A stretch of DNA of 64,000 nt from Thalassotalea_B piscium_A. GTDB taxonomy: Bacteria > Pseudomonadota > Gammaproteobacteria > Enterobacterales > Alteromonadaceae. The stretch lies in contig CP186339.1 in assembly GCA_049347715.1 (NCBI GenBank), forward strand, positions 1,550,001 through 1,614,000. The letters run 5' to 3'. Numbering within the stretch: position 1 is the first letter of the stretch; each line of letters starts with the position of its first letter. A program made the position numbers and the translations under genes. The notes beneath the pieces are model-generated. The model was given only the letters and a program-made list of their open reading frames with translations. It ran no database searches and was not told the DNA's origin. Shown here piece by piece: positions 17,008-26,226 of the stretch.

Positions 17008-17694
17008 ATGACTAAGAAAATATTAATGGTACTAACGTCACATCAAGAACTAGGTGACACAGGTGAAAAAACAGGATTTTGGGTTGAAGAATTTGCAGCA
17101 CCTTATTATGCTTTTGTTGATGCTGGGGTTGAAGTAACAATAGCAACACCTAAAGGTGGACAAGCTCCTATTGATCCAAAAAGCGAATTGGAAGATTTTC
17201 AAACGCCAGCTACTCATCGTTTTGATAAAGATACACAAGCACAAGCAAAAATTGCTACAACAGTTAAACTGTCCGACATTAACGCAGACGACTTTGATAG
17301 TGTATTTTATCCAGGCGGCCACGGTCCTTTATGGGATCTTACTGATAATAATGACTCTATTTCATTGATTGAAAACTTTTTATCCGCCGAAAAACCAGTG
17401 GCTACCGTCTGTCATGCAAGTGCTGCGTTATTAAACGTAAAAGATAGTTCGGGTGAATATGTTGTTAAGGGTAAAGCGGTAACAGGTTTTACAAATAGTG
17501 AAGAAGATGCCGTGCAATTAACTAATATTGTGCCATTTTTACTAGAAGATGAATTAATCAAACGTGGTGCTGATTATCAAAAAGCAGAAGATTGGCATGC
17601 GTTTTCCGTTCAAGATGGCCTTATTATATCGGGTCAAAATCCAGCAAGTTCAGCACTCGCGGCTGAAAAATTATTGTCTTATATGAATGCTTAA
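17008..17694 (+). CDS. DJ-1/PfpI superfamily protein (Hsp31-like)
   Basis: A 228-residue class I glutamine-amidotransferase-like protein. The nucleophilic elbow cysteine is in VATVCHASAALL, and an acidic residue in FWVEEFAAPY is placed as in Hsp31-type glyoxalase/chaperones. Relatives convert methylglyoxal to lactate without glutathione or act as holdases. It starts a three-gene cluster with an alcohol dehydrogenase 16 bases downstream and a reductase after that, under a divergent LysR regulator. This supports a role in reactive-aldehyde stress, but the substrate is inferred. Confidence 0.85.
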   Translation: MTKKILMVLTSHQELGDTGEKTGFWVEEFAAPYYAFVDAGVEVTIATPKGGQAPIDPKSELEDFQTPATHRFDKDTQAQAKIATTVKLSDINADDFDSVFYPGGHGPLWDLTDNNDSISLIENFLSAEKPVATVCHASAALLNVKDSSGEYVVKGKAVTGFTNSEEDAVQLTNIVPFLLEDELIKRGADYQKAEDWHAFSVQDGLIISGQNPASSALAAEKLLSYMNA

Positions 17695-17710
17695 GTAAGG
17701 TAGTTATACA

Positions 17711-18868
17711 ATGTTTAAATTTAGTTTTCAAAATCCAACCACCATACATTTTGGTGAAGAGCAAATTCAGAAAATAACCAAAGAAATTCCGCTAACTGCC
17801 AGAGTGTTAGTTGTTTATGGTGGTGGTTCTATTAAAAACAATGGGGTTTATGATCAAGTTAAAGATGCACTCAAAGCACATACTTGGTTTGAGTTTTCAG
17901 GCATAGAACCTAACCCTAAGTACGATACTTTGATGAAAGCGCAAGCGATTATTGCTAAAGAGAACGTTGATTATATATTAGCGGTTGGTGGCGGTTCAGT
18001 CATTGATGGTAGTAAATTTATTGCTGCGGCAGCGTTTTACGAAGGTGATGACCCTTGGGATATTCTTGCTAAACAGAAACCAGTGGAGCAAGCGCTTCCA
18101 TTAGGTGTAGTTTTAACATTACCAGCAACTGGCTCTGAAAGTAATGGTAATGCTGTTGTGACACGTGAAGAGACTAAACTTGCTTTTTATAGTGCTTTGG
18201 TTCGTCCGGTATTTGCGATTTTAGATCCCAAAGTGACACTTTCATTGTCTGATCGTCAAATTAGCAATGGGGTTGTTGATGCTTTCGTTCATGTTATGGA
18301 GCAATACCTAAATTATAGTGTTAATGGCAAAGTACAAGATCGCTTTGCAGAAGGACTGCTTTTAACCTTAATCGAAGAAGGGCCAAAAGCCTTATTAGCT
18401 GAATCAAAAAATGATTTAGACATTCGTTCTAATATCATGTGGTCGGCAACTATGGCGCTTAATGGACTTATTGGTGCTGGCGTACCACAAGATTGGTCTA
18501 CACATGCTATTGGACACGAATTAACCGGAACTTATGGTATTGATCATGCACGAACACTCTCTATTGTGTTACCTGCAGTAATGAAAGTTTGTCGAGAAGG
18601 TAAAAAAGACAAATTATTACAATATGCAGAGCGTGTATGGGGGGTAATTGAAGGTGATGAAAATGCTCGTATTGAACAAGCAATAAAGTTAACGGAAACC
18701 TTTTTTGAAACTATGCAAGTACCAACACGTTTATCGCAGATAGATATTAGCGAAAAACAGATTGACGATTTAGTGAATAAACTAGAAGTACATGGTATGA
18801 ATGCACTGGGTGAAAGAAACGATATTACCTTAGAAATCAGTCGAAAAATATTAATGCAAGCACTATAA
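17711..18868 (+). CDS. Iron-type alcohol dehydrogenase (YqhD/butanol dehydrogenase-like)
   Basis: A 385-residue group III alcohol dehydrogenase, probably NAD(P)H-dependent reduction of aldehydes. The dinucleotide motif GGGSVIDGSKF and metal-binding residues in VVDAFVHVMEQYL and HAIGHELTGTYGIDHARTL are visible. The length matches Escherichia coli YqhD, which removes toxic short-chain aldehydes and is also controlled by a neighbouring regulator. It lies between the DJ-1-like gene and a second reductase in the same direction. Confidence 0.9.
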   Translation: MFKFSFQNPTTIHFGEEQIQKITKEIPLTARVLVVYGGGSIKNNGVYDQVKDALKAHTWFEFSGIEPNPKYDTLMKAQAIIAKENVDYILAVGGGSVIDGSKFIAAAAFYEGDDPWDILAKQKPVEQALPLGVVLTLPATGSESNGNAVVTREETKLAFYSALVRPVFAILDPKVTLSLSDRQISNGVVDAFVHVMEQYLNYSVNGKVQDRFAEGLLLTLIEEGPKALLAESKNDLDIRSNIMWSATMALNGLIGAGVPQDWSTHAIGHELTGTYGIDHARTLSIVLPAVMKVCREGKKDKLLQYAERVWGVIEGDENARIEQAIKLTETFFETMQVPTRLSQIDISEKQIDDLVNKLEVHGMNALGERNDITLEISRKILMQAL

Positions 18869-18902
18869 AATTTTGCATTGTTTAATCATTCATTAGGAAA
18901 TA

Positions 18903-19949
18903 ATGACTATGACACAAACCAAAACAATTAACCGTCAAATATTATTGGCATCGCGACCATTTGGCGCTCCAGAGCAGAAAAACTTTTCGTTGGAAGAGAG
19001 TGATATTCCTAAGCCTAAAGAAGGTGAAGTATTGTTACGGACTGTGTATCTTTCACTTGACCCATACATGCGCGGGAGAATGAATGATGCTAAATCTTAT
19101 GCTGAACCTGTTGCTCTTGGTGAGGTAATGGTTGGAGGTGCTGTTTGTTTTGTTGAAGAATCAAAAAACGATGATTACCAAGCTGGCGATTTAGTTGTAG
19201 CATTTAGTGGTTGGCAAGATTACAGCATATCAGATGGCGCAGACCTACTAAAATTACCTAAAAATATGCCAAGCCCTTCGAAAGCCTTAGGTGTTTTAGG
19301 TATGCCAGGTTTAACTGCATATATGGGATTACTTGATATTGGTGAACCTAAAGCGGGTGAAACTGTAGTAGTAGCTGCAGCAACAGGAGCTGTTGGCAGT
19401 ATGGTCGGCCAAATTGCAAAAATTAAAGGCTGTAATGTAATTGGTGTTGCTGGTGGTGCTGAAAAATGTGCATATGCAGTTGATACATTAGGCTTTGATC
19501 ATTGTTTGGATCATTATGCAGATGACTTTGCTGAGCAATTAGCTGCAACAGCGACTAAAGGCATAGATGTTTATTTTGAGAATGTTGGTGGCAAAGTGTT
19601 TGATGCAGTAATGCCTTTACTTAATAGCTGTGCACGTATCCCATTATGTGGCTTAATTTCACAGTACAATGCAACGGAATTACCACAAGGGCCAGATCGT
19701 TTAGCGTCATTGATGGGAACCTTGTTAATTAAGCGAGCTAAAATGCAAGGCTTTATCGTGTTTGATGACTACGGACATCGCTATGGAGAGTTTAGTGAAC
19801 AAATGTCTCAATGGCTTGAACAAGGTAAGATCAAAGATAAAGAACATATTATTGATGGTTTAGAAAATGCGGTAGAAGGTTTTATTGGATTACTTGAAGG
19901 TAAAAACTTCGGTAAAGTGATTGTTCGCATTGGACCTGATAGCCTCTAA
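18903..19949 (+). CDS. Zinc-free medium-chain NADP-dependent reductase
   Basis: A 348-residue member of the medium-chain dehydrogenase/reductase family of the curcumin reductase/leukotriene B4 dehydrogenase branch, which reduces double bonds of enals and enones. The YLSLDPYMRGRM start and the nucleotide-binding AATGAVGSMVGQIAKIKG motif are clear, and the zinc ligands of classic alcohol dehydrogenases are absent. An ATG two codons in is an alternative start. It completes the LysR-controlled detoxification cluster and is followed by a strong terminator. Confidence 0.88.
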   Translation: MTMTQTKTINRQILLASRPFGAPEQKNFSLEESDIPKPKEGEVLLRTVYLSLDPYMRGRMNDAKSYAEPVALGEVMVGGAVCFVEESKNDDYQAGDLVVAFSGWQDYSISDGADLLKLPKNMPSPSKALGVLGMPGLTAYMGLLDIGEPKAGETVVVAAATGAVGSMVGQIAKIKGCNVIGVAGGAEKCAYAVDTLGFDHCLDHYADDFAEQLAATATKGIDVYFENVGGKVFDAVMPLLNSCARIPLCGLISQYNATELPQGPDRLASLMGTLLIKRAKMQGFIVFDDYGHRYGEFSEQMSQWLEQGKIKDKEHIIDGLENAVEGFIGLLEGKNFGKVIVRIGPDSL

Positions 19950-19969
19950 TTGTTAATTAAATACTTATT

Positions 19970-20013
19970 TACTGTCAGATTGCATGTTTCACATATAATC
20001 TGACAGTATTTTT
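19970..20013 (+). terminator. Rho-independent terminator of the oxidoreductase cluster
   Basis: A perfect 12-bp stem (TACTGTCAGATT at 19970-19981 with its complement at 19997-20008) followed by five T residues. Confidence 0.9.
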
Positions 20014-20021
20014 AATTATAT

Positions 20022-20147
20022 ATGGGTTTTTATCACAGCTTATTTTTCAATAAAAACGATATACTCCATCCTAATATTTCATATGCTGCTTATACTATTT
20101 GTCGTTGGGAGTTAGATTATGAAGTACAACCAATGATTGAATATTAA
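20022..20147 (+). CDS. Possible 41-residue ORF beside the insertion sequence
   Basis: An open frame beginning MGFYHSLFFNKND and ending EVQPMIEY. It has protein-like composition but no ribosome site, no recognised family, and lies in the gap before the IS element. It may be a remnant of a gene or chance; low confidence. Confidence 0.2.
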   Translation: MGFYHSLFFNKNDILHPNISYAAYTICRWELDYEVQPMIEY

Positions 20148-20202
20148 ATAGTTATAAAGATAGTTATCATAGGGGATTAATACCCTAATTAGCAGTAATA
20201 TT

Positions 20203-21495
20203 GGGAGTGTTTAAAAATCTGTGTCATTTCAGTAAACTAGTAAAAAGAGGAATGACACATGACAACTCAATTCGATTTTCAAGAAGCAGTTAAAGCACTC
20301 CAAGCAGGTAAAAACCTGAATGGCAAAGATGGTGTACTTACTGGACTTATCAAAAAACTAAGTGAAGCCGCACTGCAAGCTGAACTTGAGCAACACCTTG
20401 CTAATGAGCAACAACCTAATCGCAAAAATGGCTCTAGCACTAAAACGGTTAAATCATCTGTTGGCAACTTTGAACTCGATACACCAAGAGATAGAAGCGG
20501 TAGTTTTGAACCTCAACTCGTTAAGAAAAATCAAACATCACTCACCGATGAAATAGACCAAAAAATATTATCCATGTTCAGTATGGGCATGAGCTATCGA
20601 GATATTAATAAACACATCGAAGATATGTATGGTATGAACGTTGCGACAGGCATGATAAGTGCTGTTACAGATAAACTTATTCCAGAGTTAAAAGCATGGC
20701 AACAACGGCCTCTCGATAGTCATTATCCGATTGTTTGGCTTGATGCGATTCATTATAAAGTAAAAGAAGATGGGCGATATATCAGCAAAGCAGTTTACAC
20801 CTTGCTCGGCTTAGACATTCACGGTAAAAAAGAAATACTAGGATTACATCTCTCGGAAAATGAAGGGGCTAACTATTGGTTATCAGTGCTCACCGATTTA
20901 AATAATCGTGGTGTTAAAGATATCCTAATCGCTTGTGTTGATGGATTAACAGGCTTCCCTGAGGCGATAAAAGCTATTTTCCCTGAGACTGAAGTACAAT
21001 TGTGTATCGTTCACCAGATACGCAACTCCATGAAGTATGTTGCTTCTAAAAATCAAAAGGCATTCATGGCCGATTTAAAACCTGTTTATCGAGCACCAAC
21101 GAAAGAGGCCGCAGAGCTAGCGCTTGATGAACTTGAAGCTAAATGGGGAAGTTCCTATCCGCTCGTCATTAATTCCTGGCGCAATAAATGGCATAATTTA
21201 TCAGCATATTTCAAGTATCCAGAGCATATTCGCAAGGTGATTTATACGACGAATGCTGTTGAGGCTGTGCATCGCCAGTTTAGAAAGCTGACAAAGACTA
21301 AAGGGGCTTTCCCTAATGAAAATAGCTTGTTGAAGCTACTTTATGCTGGCATATTAAACGCTACCGAGAAATGGACAATGCCCATTCACAATTGGAGCCT
21401 TTGCTTATCTCAGTTGGCGATTTACTTTGAAGGGCGTTTAGACACCGTGCTCGATATTTAAAAATTTAAGCTGACACAGAATTCTGAACGCTCCC
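20203..21495 (+). mobile_element. Complete IS256-family insertion sequence (1,293 bp)
   Basis: The element is bounded by 24-base terminal inverted repeats (20203-20226 and 21472-21495, 20 of 24 positions matching, both starting GGGAG and containing TCTGTGTCA). The 8-base target duplication GTAATATT is perfect on both sides (20195-20202 and 21496-21503). It carries one intact transposase gene. Identical flanks and an intact gene point to a recent insertion. It landed in intergenic DNA between the reductase terminator and a NIPSNAP-like gene. Confidence 0.95.
20259..21461 (+). CDS. IS256-family transposase
   Basis: A 400-residue Mutator-type (IS256) transposase. The N-terminal region has the GLIKKLSEAALQAELEQHL segment and the middle a helix-turn-helix-like MYGMNVATGMIS. 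The DDE triad is visible as Asp in VWLDAIHYKV, Asp in IACVDGLTGFPEAI and Glu in YTTNAVEAVHRQFRK. A ribosome site AGAGGAA precedes the ATG. The gene appears intact and fills the element. Confidence 0.96.
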   Translation: MTTQFDFQEAVKALQAGKNLNGKDGVLTGLIKKLSEAALQAELEQHLANEQQPNRKNGSSTKTVKSSVGNFELDTPRDRSGSFEPQLVKKNQTSLTDEIDQKILSMFSMGMSYRDINKHIEDMYGMNVATGMISAVTDKLIPELKAWQQRPLDSHYPIVWLDAIHYKVKEDGRYISKAVYTLLGLDIHGKKEILGLHLSENEGANYWLSVLTDLNNRGVKDILIACVDGLTGFPEAIKAIFPETEVQLCIVHQIRNSMKYVASKNQKAFMADLKPVYRAPTKEAAELALDELEAKWGSSYPLVINSWRNKWHNLSAYFKYPEHIRKVIYTTNAVEAVHRQFRKLTKTKGAFPNENSLLKLLYAGILNATEKWTMPIHNWSLCLSQLAIYFEGRLDTVLDI

Positions 21496-21526
21496 GTAAT
21501 ATTCGCGGATGCGCTAATGGAAGTCT

Positions 21527-21841
21527 CTATAAGTCTACTTGTTGTACTAACTTCACTGTAATGGAATTTTCATCAATAAGCTTAAATACTTTAGGCCTTA
21601 TTTCTTTTATCCACCAATCGTTATATGTTAAGCCATGAATTTTCATACGCGATTCTTCGTTATCAAATTCACGGAGCCAAATAAAGTAATCGTTACCGTC
21701 AGCGCCTGTATGTATATATGTATCAATTATTTTCATGCCTTTTGACTTTTGATACGGTATTAGCTCTGCTTTCATCCAGTTTAGCCATTCTTTTGTTTTA
21801 CCGGGTTTAATTTTGTACTCACGCAGTTCAACTATTTTCAA
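21527..21841 (-). CDS. NIPSNAP-like small protein
   Basis: A 104-residue protein resembling the NIPSNAP ferredoxin-like fold, with a start like LKIVELREYKIKPGKTKEW, a central YIHTGADGNDYFIWLREF and a C-terminal RPKVFKLIDE. I prefer the TTG at 21841, which has GGA about eight bases upstream and gives the usual family length; an ATG at 21955 would add 38 residues of no recognisable type. Members are of unknown function, sometimes linked to monooxygenase-like folds. The gene lies 31 bases from the right end of the IS element. Confidence 0.6.
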   Translation of the reverse strand: MKIVELREYKIKPGKTKEWLNWMKAELIPYQKSKGMKIIDTYIHTGADGNDYFIWLREFDNEESRMKIHGLTYNDWWIKEIRPKVFKLIDENSITVKLVQQVDL

Positions 21842-21955
21842 AATAATTCCAATATATTTTCTGTCTTTTATAATAATGTTTTTACATTTATTGTTTGTAA
21901 AGTCAATCACATAACCTATAGTGGTTAACTGATTTTTATTATGGTCTCTTTCCAT

Positions 21956-22534
21956 ATCACTATGTGTGATTGGATTAATATCTATTGACCTGCTTTGTTT
22001 AGCATGGTCATCACTCTTATGTTCTTGATGTTTTAGCAGCCATTAGTCGTATTGCCACTTCAAATTCCGGCCTGTTTCTAAGGATTTAGTGTCGGTGTTA
22101 CTCTGTGGTTACGACAAAGAGTTAAATAAGCTGATTTTTAACAAGGTAGATAACAATTTATTATTGATGGTTGCTAAGGGAACATAAAGGCTTCATTGTA
22201 TTGCTTTATTTTTTATCAATTATAATTTCCTTTTTATGCGAACCCAATGGCGAGCCTAATCAATAGTCGATGTTTTAATATTAAATGATGAGAGAAAATT
22301 TAACTTGAGGGTATGTCTTGGCAGAAGGTTAAAATTAATTTAAATCTCAGTGAACAAACCTTCAGGCTAAACTTTAAGTTAGATTCTTTAATAAAAATAA
22401 ATAGGAGCTGTTAAGCGTCTCCTAAATGAAAATAAAACGGAAAATTACAGTTGGCTGTTTTTCGTCCCTCAACTAATTAGCTAACTCTAATTTTACGCTT
22501 AGGTAAGCGTGAGTTTTTCATCGTTGGAGATAAA
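21956..22534. other. Gene-free stretch after the NIPSNAP-like gene
   Basis: About 580 bases with no credible gene. A short hairpin TAGGAG/CTCCTA lies at 22402-22424. A GTG-started frame of 33 codons near 22089-22190 is the longest plausible piece; it has no family match that I recognise and may be debris. Confidence 0.4.
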
Positions 22535-23335
22535 ATGAAATTTTTAGCATTAACCTCACTGTTATTTTCTTTTTCTTGTTTTGCACAAGTGCAAACAATC
22601 AATATTGGTGACTTTGATATTGAATATGAAATGTCAGGCTCTGGTAAACACCTAGTGTTACTTGAAGCAGGAATGACACGTGACTTAACTGACTGGGATA
22701 CTATTATTCCTGACATGTCGAAAATTGCACGAGTCATACGTTATTCACGAGTTGGTAATGGTCATTCATCGCAAACTGACCAGCAATTCAGTGCTGAGCA
22801 ATATGCCTCTCATACAAAAAGTTTACTCGACAGATTAAAAATTAATGAACCCGTTATTCACATTTCTCATTCATATGGTGGAATGCTAGCAAGAGCATTT
22901 GCAGGACAATATCCCAATTCAGTTGAAGCGCTTTTGTTCATTGACCCATCAACTGAACATGACTTAGATATAGTCAAAAATATCGATCTGTCTAGAGCAA
23001 TTAAAGAAACCCAATGGATGAAAAATAGAGGTCTTAAAGAGGGTATGGCTAATGAATATTTAGATTATTGGGCAAAACGACCCATGCCCAATTACGATAG
23101 AATTGGTGATAAACCTTTAACAATTATTGCTTCTATTAAAAAATTTGAGAATCCAATTGTTCTACAAATTACTGATTTAGGTAGAGAGAAAATGGCTGAA
23201 GCGCTTAAAGCATGGGCTGAAACTTTTCCACAAGGTAAAGCTATTTTTACTGAAAAGAGTAATCATTATATTCAAAAAGAAGAGCCTGAATTGGTATTAA
23301 AAGAATTGGCTGAATTGATTGGTAAGTTGAATTAA
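22535..23335 (+). CDS. Secreted alpha/beta hydrolase
   Basis: A 266-residue alpha/beta-fold hydrolase with a signal peptide (residues 1-18, ending SCFAQ). The nucleophile serine is in HISHSYGGMLARAF, a candidate acid is in LFIDPSTEHD and the catalytic histidine is in SNHYIQKEEPE. An ester or lactone substrate in the periplasm is likely but cannot be named. It is close to the xylan locus, so an acetyl or feruloyl esterase role might be considered, although nothing specific supports it. A small membrane protein gene follows. Confidence 0.8.
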   Translation: MKFLALTSLLFSFSCFAQVQTINIGDFDIEYEMSGSGKHLVLLEAGMTRDLTDWDTIIPDMSKIARVIRYSRVGNGHSSQTDQQFSAEQYASHTKSLLDRLKINEPVIHISHSYGGMLARAFAGQYPNSVEALLFIDPSTEHDLDIVKNIDLSRAIKETQWMKNRGLKEGMANEYLDYWAKRPMPNYDRIGDKPLTIIASIKKFENPIVLQITDLGREKMAEALKAWAETFPQGKAIFTEKSNHYIQKEEPELVLKELAELIGKLN

Positions 23336-23404
23336 AGACCCCCTAATTGTGGTTGATATTGGAGCACCTTTGAACTAAATTAGTTTTATTAAGGAGAGTA
23401 GATC

Positions 23405-23596
23405 ATGAAAAACATAAAGTTAATTTATTTGTATTTTTTATCAGGCGTCTTTTTTTTAATTCTAGCAGGGGCTTTTTATTCAACGAAAGATAGTAACCTT
23501 ACCCCAGTATTTACCAGCATTGGTTGTGCTATTATTTCAATTAGCTTTGTTTTGTTTAGTCGCCGTAAAAGTTGTGGAAATCAACATAAGCAATAA
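23405..23596 (+). CDS. Small two-helix membrane protein
   Basis: A 63-residue protein with two hydrophobic helices (about residues 5-25 and 34-50) and a basic tail (SRRKSCGNQHKQ). A strong ribosome site AAGGAGAG precedes the ATG, so it is probably translated. No family is recognised. It lies 69 bases after the hydrolase gene on the same strand. Confidence 0.55.
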   Translation: MKNIKLIYLYFLSGVFFLILAGAFYSTKDSNLTPVFTSIGCAIISISFVLFSRRKSCGNQHKQ

Positions 23597-23742
23597 AGAT
23601 AAGTATTAAAATAAGTGGTTCCAGTCGAGCTAATAATAGCTGGCGAGTTATACTATTTATTATTGAAGGCGCAAATCATGAAACAGCGTTTTCACTCACT
23701 GCAATTTAGGGATTGTCTTGGCTATTTAAACATTAAATATTT

Positions 23743-23783
23743 AGCCTATTTACTCTGGTTAGTATCCTGGTGATAAATAGGCT
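23743..23783. terminator. Hairpin downstream of the first GH10 gene
   Basis: Perfect 10-bp arms (AGCCTATTTA at 23743-23752 and its complement at 23774-23783) with a 21-base loop, between convergent genes. The long loop and weak T-run make termination probable rather than certain. Confidence 0.45.
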
Positions 23784-23810
23784 TGTTATTTATGATTAGG
23801 TAAATCTCTA

Positions 23811-24944
23811 TTATTTAGGCACGTTCAAAATTGCTTCAACGGCTTTTTTAGGCTGTAAGTTTCTATCCCATAGTAACGGATAATTTGTTCTATTCGGAAT
23901 AGGGTAGTTATTCTTCCACGACATACTGTCATCGACACCCCAAAAGGTTACTCTATCGATTTTTTCTTTGCGGTGATAAAAAATTTCAAACAGTTCTTGA
24001 TAACGAGCCGTTAATTTTTCTTCAATATCTTTAGGTAACCCGGTTTTGTATGGGTCTAAAAATTGCTCAAACTCTTCTAATTCATATTGTGGGTGCATGA
24101 GTCCAGTGCCAATAACTTGTCCTTCTTTCGTAATAGGTAAGACATCAACATCAAGCTCTGTGATCATCACTTTTAGTCCTAAAGCTGAATACGCATCTAT
24201 GGCCGCTTCAATATATTCTTTTTTAGGAAAGTTAAGTCCCCAATGTGCTTGTATGCCTATGCCATCAATACGTATACCATTAGCTTTAAGCATTTTTACC
24301 ATGCGAATAATACCGTCACGTTTTTTAGGTCGCCAGGCATTGAAATCATTATAATAAAGCTCGGTATTTGGCGAATATTTTTCAGCATATTTGAATGCTG
24401 CTTTTACAACATCATCACCGCTTTTCATGGTATCTACCCAAATGGTATTTCGGTAGTTACCGTCTTCGCCAATAATTTCATTTACAACATCCCATGCATC
24501 AACTTTTCCTGAATAGCGCCCTGCAACTACTTTAATATATTGGTGCATTCGTTCGAGTTGTTGCTCTGGGGTATTGGCTGTGCCGTTATCATTTAGGAAA
24601 AACCAATCGGGAGTTTGATTATGCCAAACTAGCGTGTGGCCAATAATAAACATGTTTTGCTGTTGAGCAAAGTCGATATATTGATCTGCTGCAGCAAAGT
24701 TATAAACCCCCTTAGTAGGGTTAACAATTTCAGCTTTCATTGAATTTTCTAAAGTTACTGTATTAGCGTGTTGTTTGACTATATTTTGTAATACTGCGGA
24801 TTTTCCTGAGGCAATATCATCATTTATTGCCATTCCTACTTTAAACGCCTCTTTAAATGCTGATTTTAATGACAGCTCAGTGGCATAACTAAAATTTATG
24901 TTGATTAGTATAAGTGACAGCGATAGTAGCCTTAATGATCTCAT
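23811..24944 (-). CDS. GH10 endo-1,4-beta-xylanase (periplasmic or secreted)
   Basis: A 377-residue family GH10 xylanase cutting the beta-1,4-xylan backbone. A signal peptide (residues 1-21) is followed directly by a single catalytic domain. The acid/base is Glu156 in WDVVNE and the nucleophile Glu263 in ITELDVD; the substrate-binding HTLVWHNQTPDW is present. It lacks binding modules, which suggests cleavage of soluble xylo-oligosaccharides in the periplasm. It is divergent from an SMP-30 lactonase gene, and a half-conserved copy of the candidate Nudix-regulator palindrome (24983-25005) lies between them. Confidence 0.94.
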   Translation of the reverse strand: MRSLRLLSLSLILININFSYATELSLKSAFKEAFKVGMAINDDIASGKSAVLQNIVKQHANTVTLENSMKAEIVNPTKGVYNFAAADQYIDFAQQQNMFIIGHTLVWHNQTPDWFFLNDNGTANTPEQQLERMHQYIKVVAGRYSGKVDAWDVVNEIIGEDGNYRNTIWVDTMKSGDDVVKAAFKYAEKYSPNTELYYNDFNAWRPKKRDGIIRMVKMLKANGIRIDGIGIQAHWGLNFPKKEYIEAAIDAYSALGLKVMITELDVDVLPITKEGQVIGTGLMHPQYELEEFEQFLDPYKTGLPKDIEEKLTARYQELFEIFYHRKEKIDRVTFWGVDDSMSWKNNYPIPNRTNYPLLWDRNLQPKKAVEAILNVPK

Positions 24945-24982
24945 TGAGTATTCCTTTTATCTATAATTTTTATATAAAACAG

Positions 24983-25005
24983 CATATAGTCAACTTGACA
25001 AATAC
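24983..25005. promoter_or_regulatory. Degenerate 8-7-8 palindrome between GH10 and SMP-30 genes
   Basis: CATATAGT, seven bases, then ACAAATAC. The left arm matches seven of eight positions of the site at 49293; the right arm matches only four. The position between divergent sugar genes supports a regulatory role, but the match is weak on one side. Confidence 0.35.
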
Positions 25006-25061
25006 TCAAGCTAAAATAAGATGGTATTAATTAAATACACTTAATGTAATTGGAATAATAA

Positions 25062-26030
25062 ATGACAACGAAAAATTTAGGGTTCATCGGGATTGCTATG
25101 GCGATTTTCTCAGTAGTCTCTATCGGGAACGCGAGTGAAGTTGATACATCTGTGTGTAATGGCAACGCTGTACCTATCATTGATCACAGTAAGTTAACGC
25201 GGATTGGTGGGAAGTTCTTATTCTTAGAAGGTCCAACTTGGTCTGTGCGAAATGAGGCTTTTTATTTTTCAGAAATGAATTTTAATGGTTCACAACAGTT
25301 TGGGCCAAAATCAACACTTTATAAACTAAGTTTACCTAACCATATTAGTGTTTATGAAGAAGACTCGGGCACTAATGGTTTACTTGCTGTAGATGATTTT
25401 ATTTATACGATGAACCATGCGACTCGGTCATTGTCGCGTATTTCTACCGCACTAAAAACAAAGGAAATTATTGTTGATCATTATAAGGGATTAAAATTTA
25501 ACTCTCCCAATGATTTAGTCCAAGGAAGTAATGGTACCCTTTATTTTACTGATCCTAACTGGCAGCTTAGTGGTAGAAATCAAGAAACTAAATTTACAGG
25601 AGTGTATTCAGTGACGAGAGAGGGAAAATTAACACTGCTTGAAGATTCATTAAATCAACCTAATGGTATAGCACTTTCGCCAGACGAAAATACACTTTAC
25701 ATTGGTAGTTTAAATAATGGAATTAATCGGTATGAAATTGATAATCAAGGGAATGTTGGGAAAAAAGAAGCTTTTGTAACCATTACCTCGCCTGATGGAA
25801 TGGCGATTGATTGTGCCGGTAATCTGTATGTAGCAAGTCACACAGAAGGTGTTGTTTATATTTATTCAAATGAAGGAAAAATACTGAATAAAATTGATTT
25901 AGGGCCTAAAGTTACTAATGTTGCATTTGGTGGTAGTGACTTGAAAACATTATTAATAACAACAGATCATGGCTTATATACTCTTGCGGTTAACATCCCA
26001 GGGCTACAGCTCAATTCAGTGGTCAAATAG
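25062..26030 (+). CDS. Secreted SMP-30/gluconolactonase-family protein
   Basis: A 322-residue six-bladed beta-propeller of the SMP-30/gluconolactonase family with a signal peptide (residues 1-24). Calcium-site and propeller motifs include FLEGPTWS, FNSPNDLVQGSNG, LNQPNGIALSPDENTLY and SPDGMAIDCAGNLYVAS. Members hydrolyse sugar lactones. Placed between a xylanase and a LacI regulator, it may act on an aldonolactone, perhaps xylono-lactone in the periplasm. It is distinct from the second, cytoplasmic SMP-30 gene at 42192-43076. Confidence 0.86.
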   Translation: MTTKNLGFIGIAMAIFSVVSIGNASEVDTSVCNGNAVPIIDHSKLTRIGGKFLFLEGPTWSVRNEAFYFSEMNFNGSQQFGPKSTLYKLSLPNHISVYEEDSGTNGLLAVDDFIYTMNHATRSLSRISTALKTKEIIVDHYKGLKFNSPNDLVQGSNGTLYFTDPNWQLSGRNQETKFTGVYSVTREGKLTLLEDSLNQPNGIALSPDENTLYIGSLNNGINRYEIDNQGNVGKKEAFVTITSPDGMAIDCAGNLYVASHTEGVVYIYSNEGKILNKIDLGPKVTNVAFGGSDLKTLLITTDHGLYTLAVNIPGLQLNSVVK

Positions 26031-26057
26031 CTATTGTTGATAACTTCTTTTCCTATC

Positions 26058-26094
26058 AAAAAGTGATTTTAATGTGTAGTTAAAATCACTTTTT
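26058..26094. terminator. Rho-independent terminator after SMP-30 gene
   Basis: Perfect 15-bp arms (AAAAAGTGATTTTAA and complement) around a 7-base loop, with T and A runs at the ends so it can work in both directions. Confidence 0.9.
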
Positions 26095-26226
26095 ATCCGA
26101 TGCTACTACCTAGAATTATAAGCGCCAAAATATTTTCAGTTAAACTCACTAATACAATGATATCGCTACCATAATTTGTTAAAATAATAAGATACCAAAT
26201 GATAGTTAAAGTAGGGACTTTATTTA

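Noticed and set aside
23675..23770. 31-codon frame starting MKQRFHSLQF
   Set aside because: No ribosome site and it overlaps the hairpin after the GH10 gene; could be debris of a mobile gene but cannot be supported.
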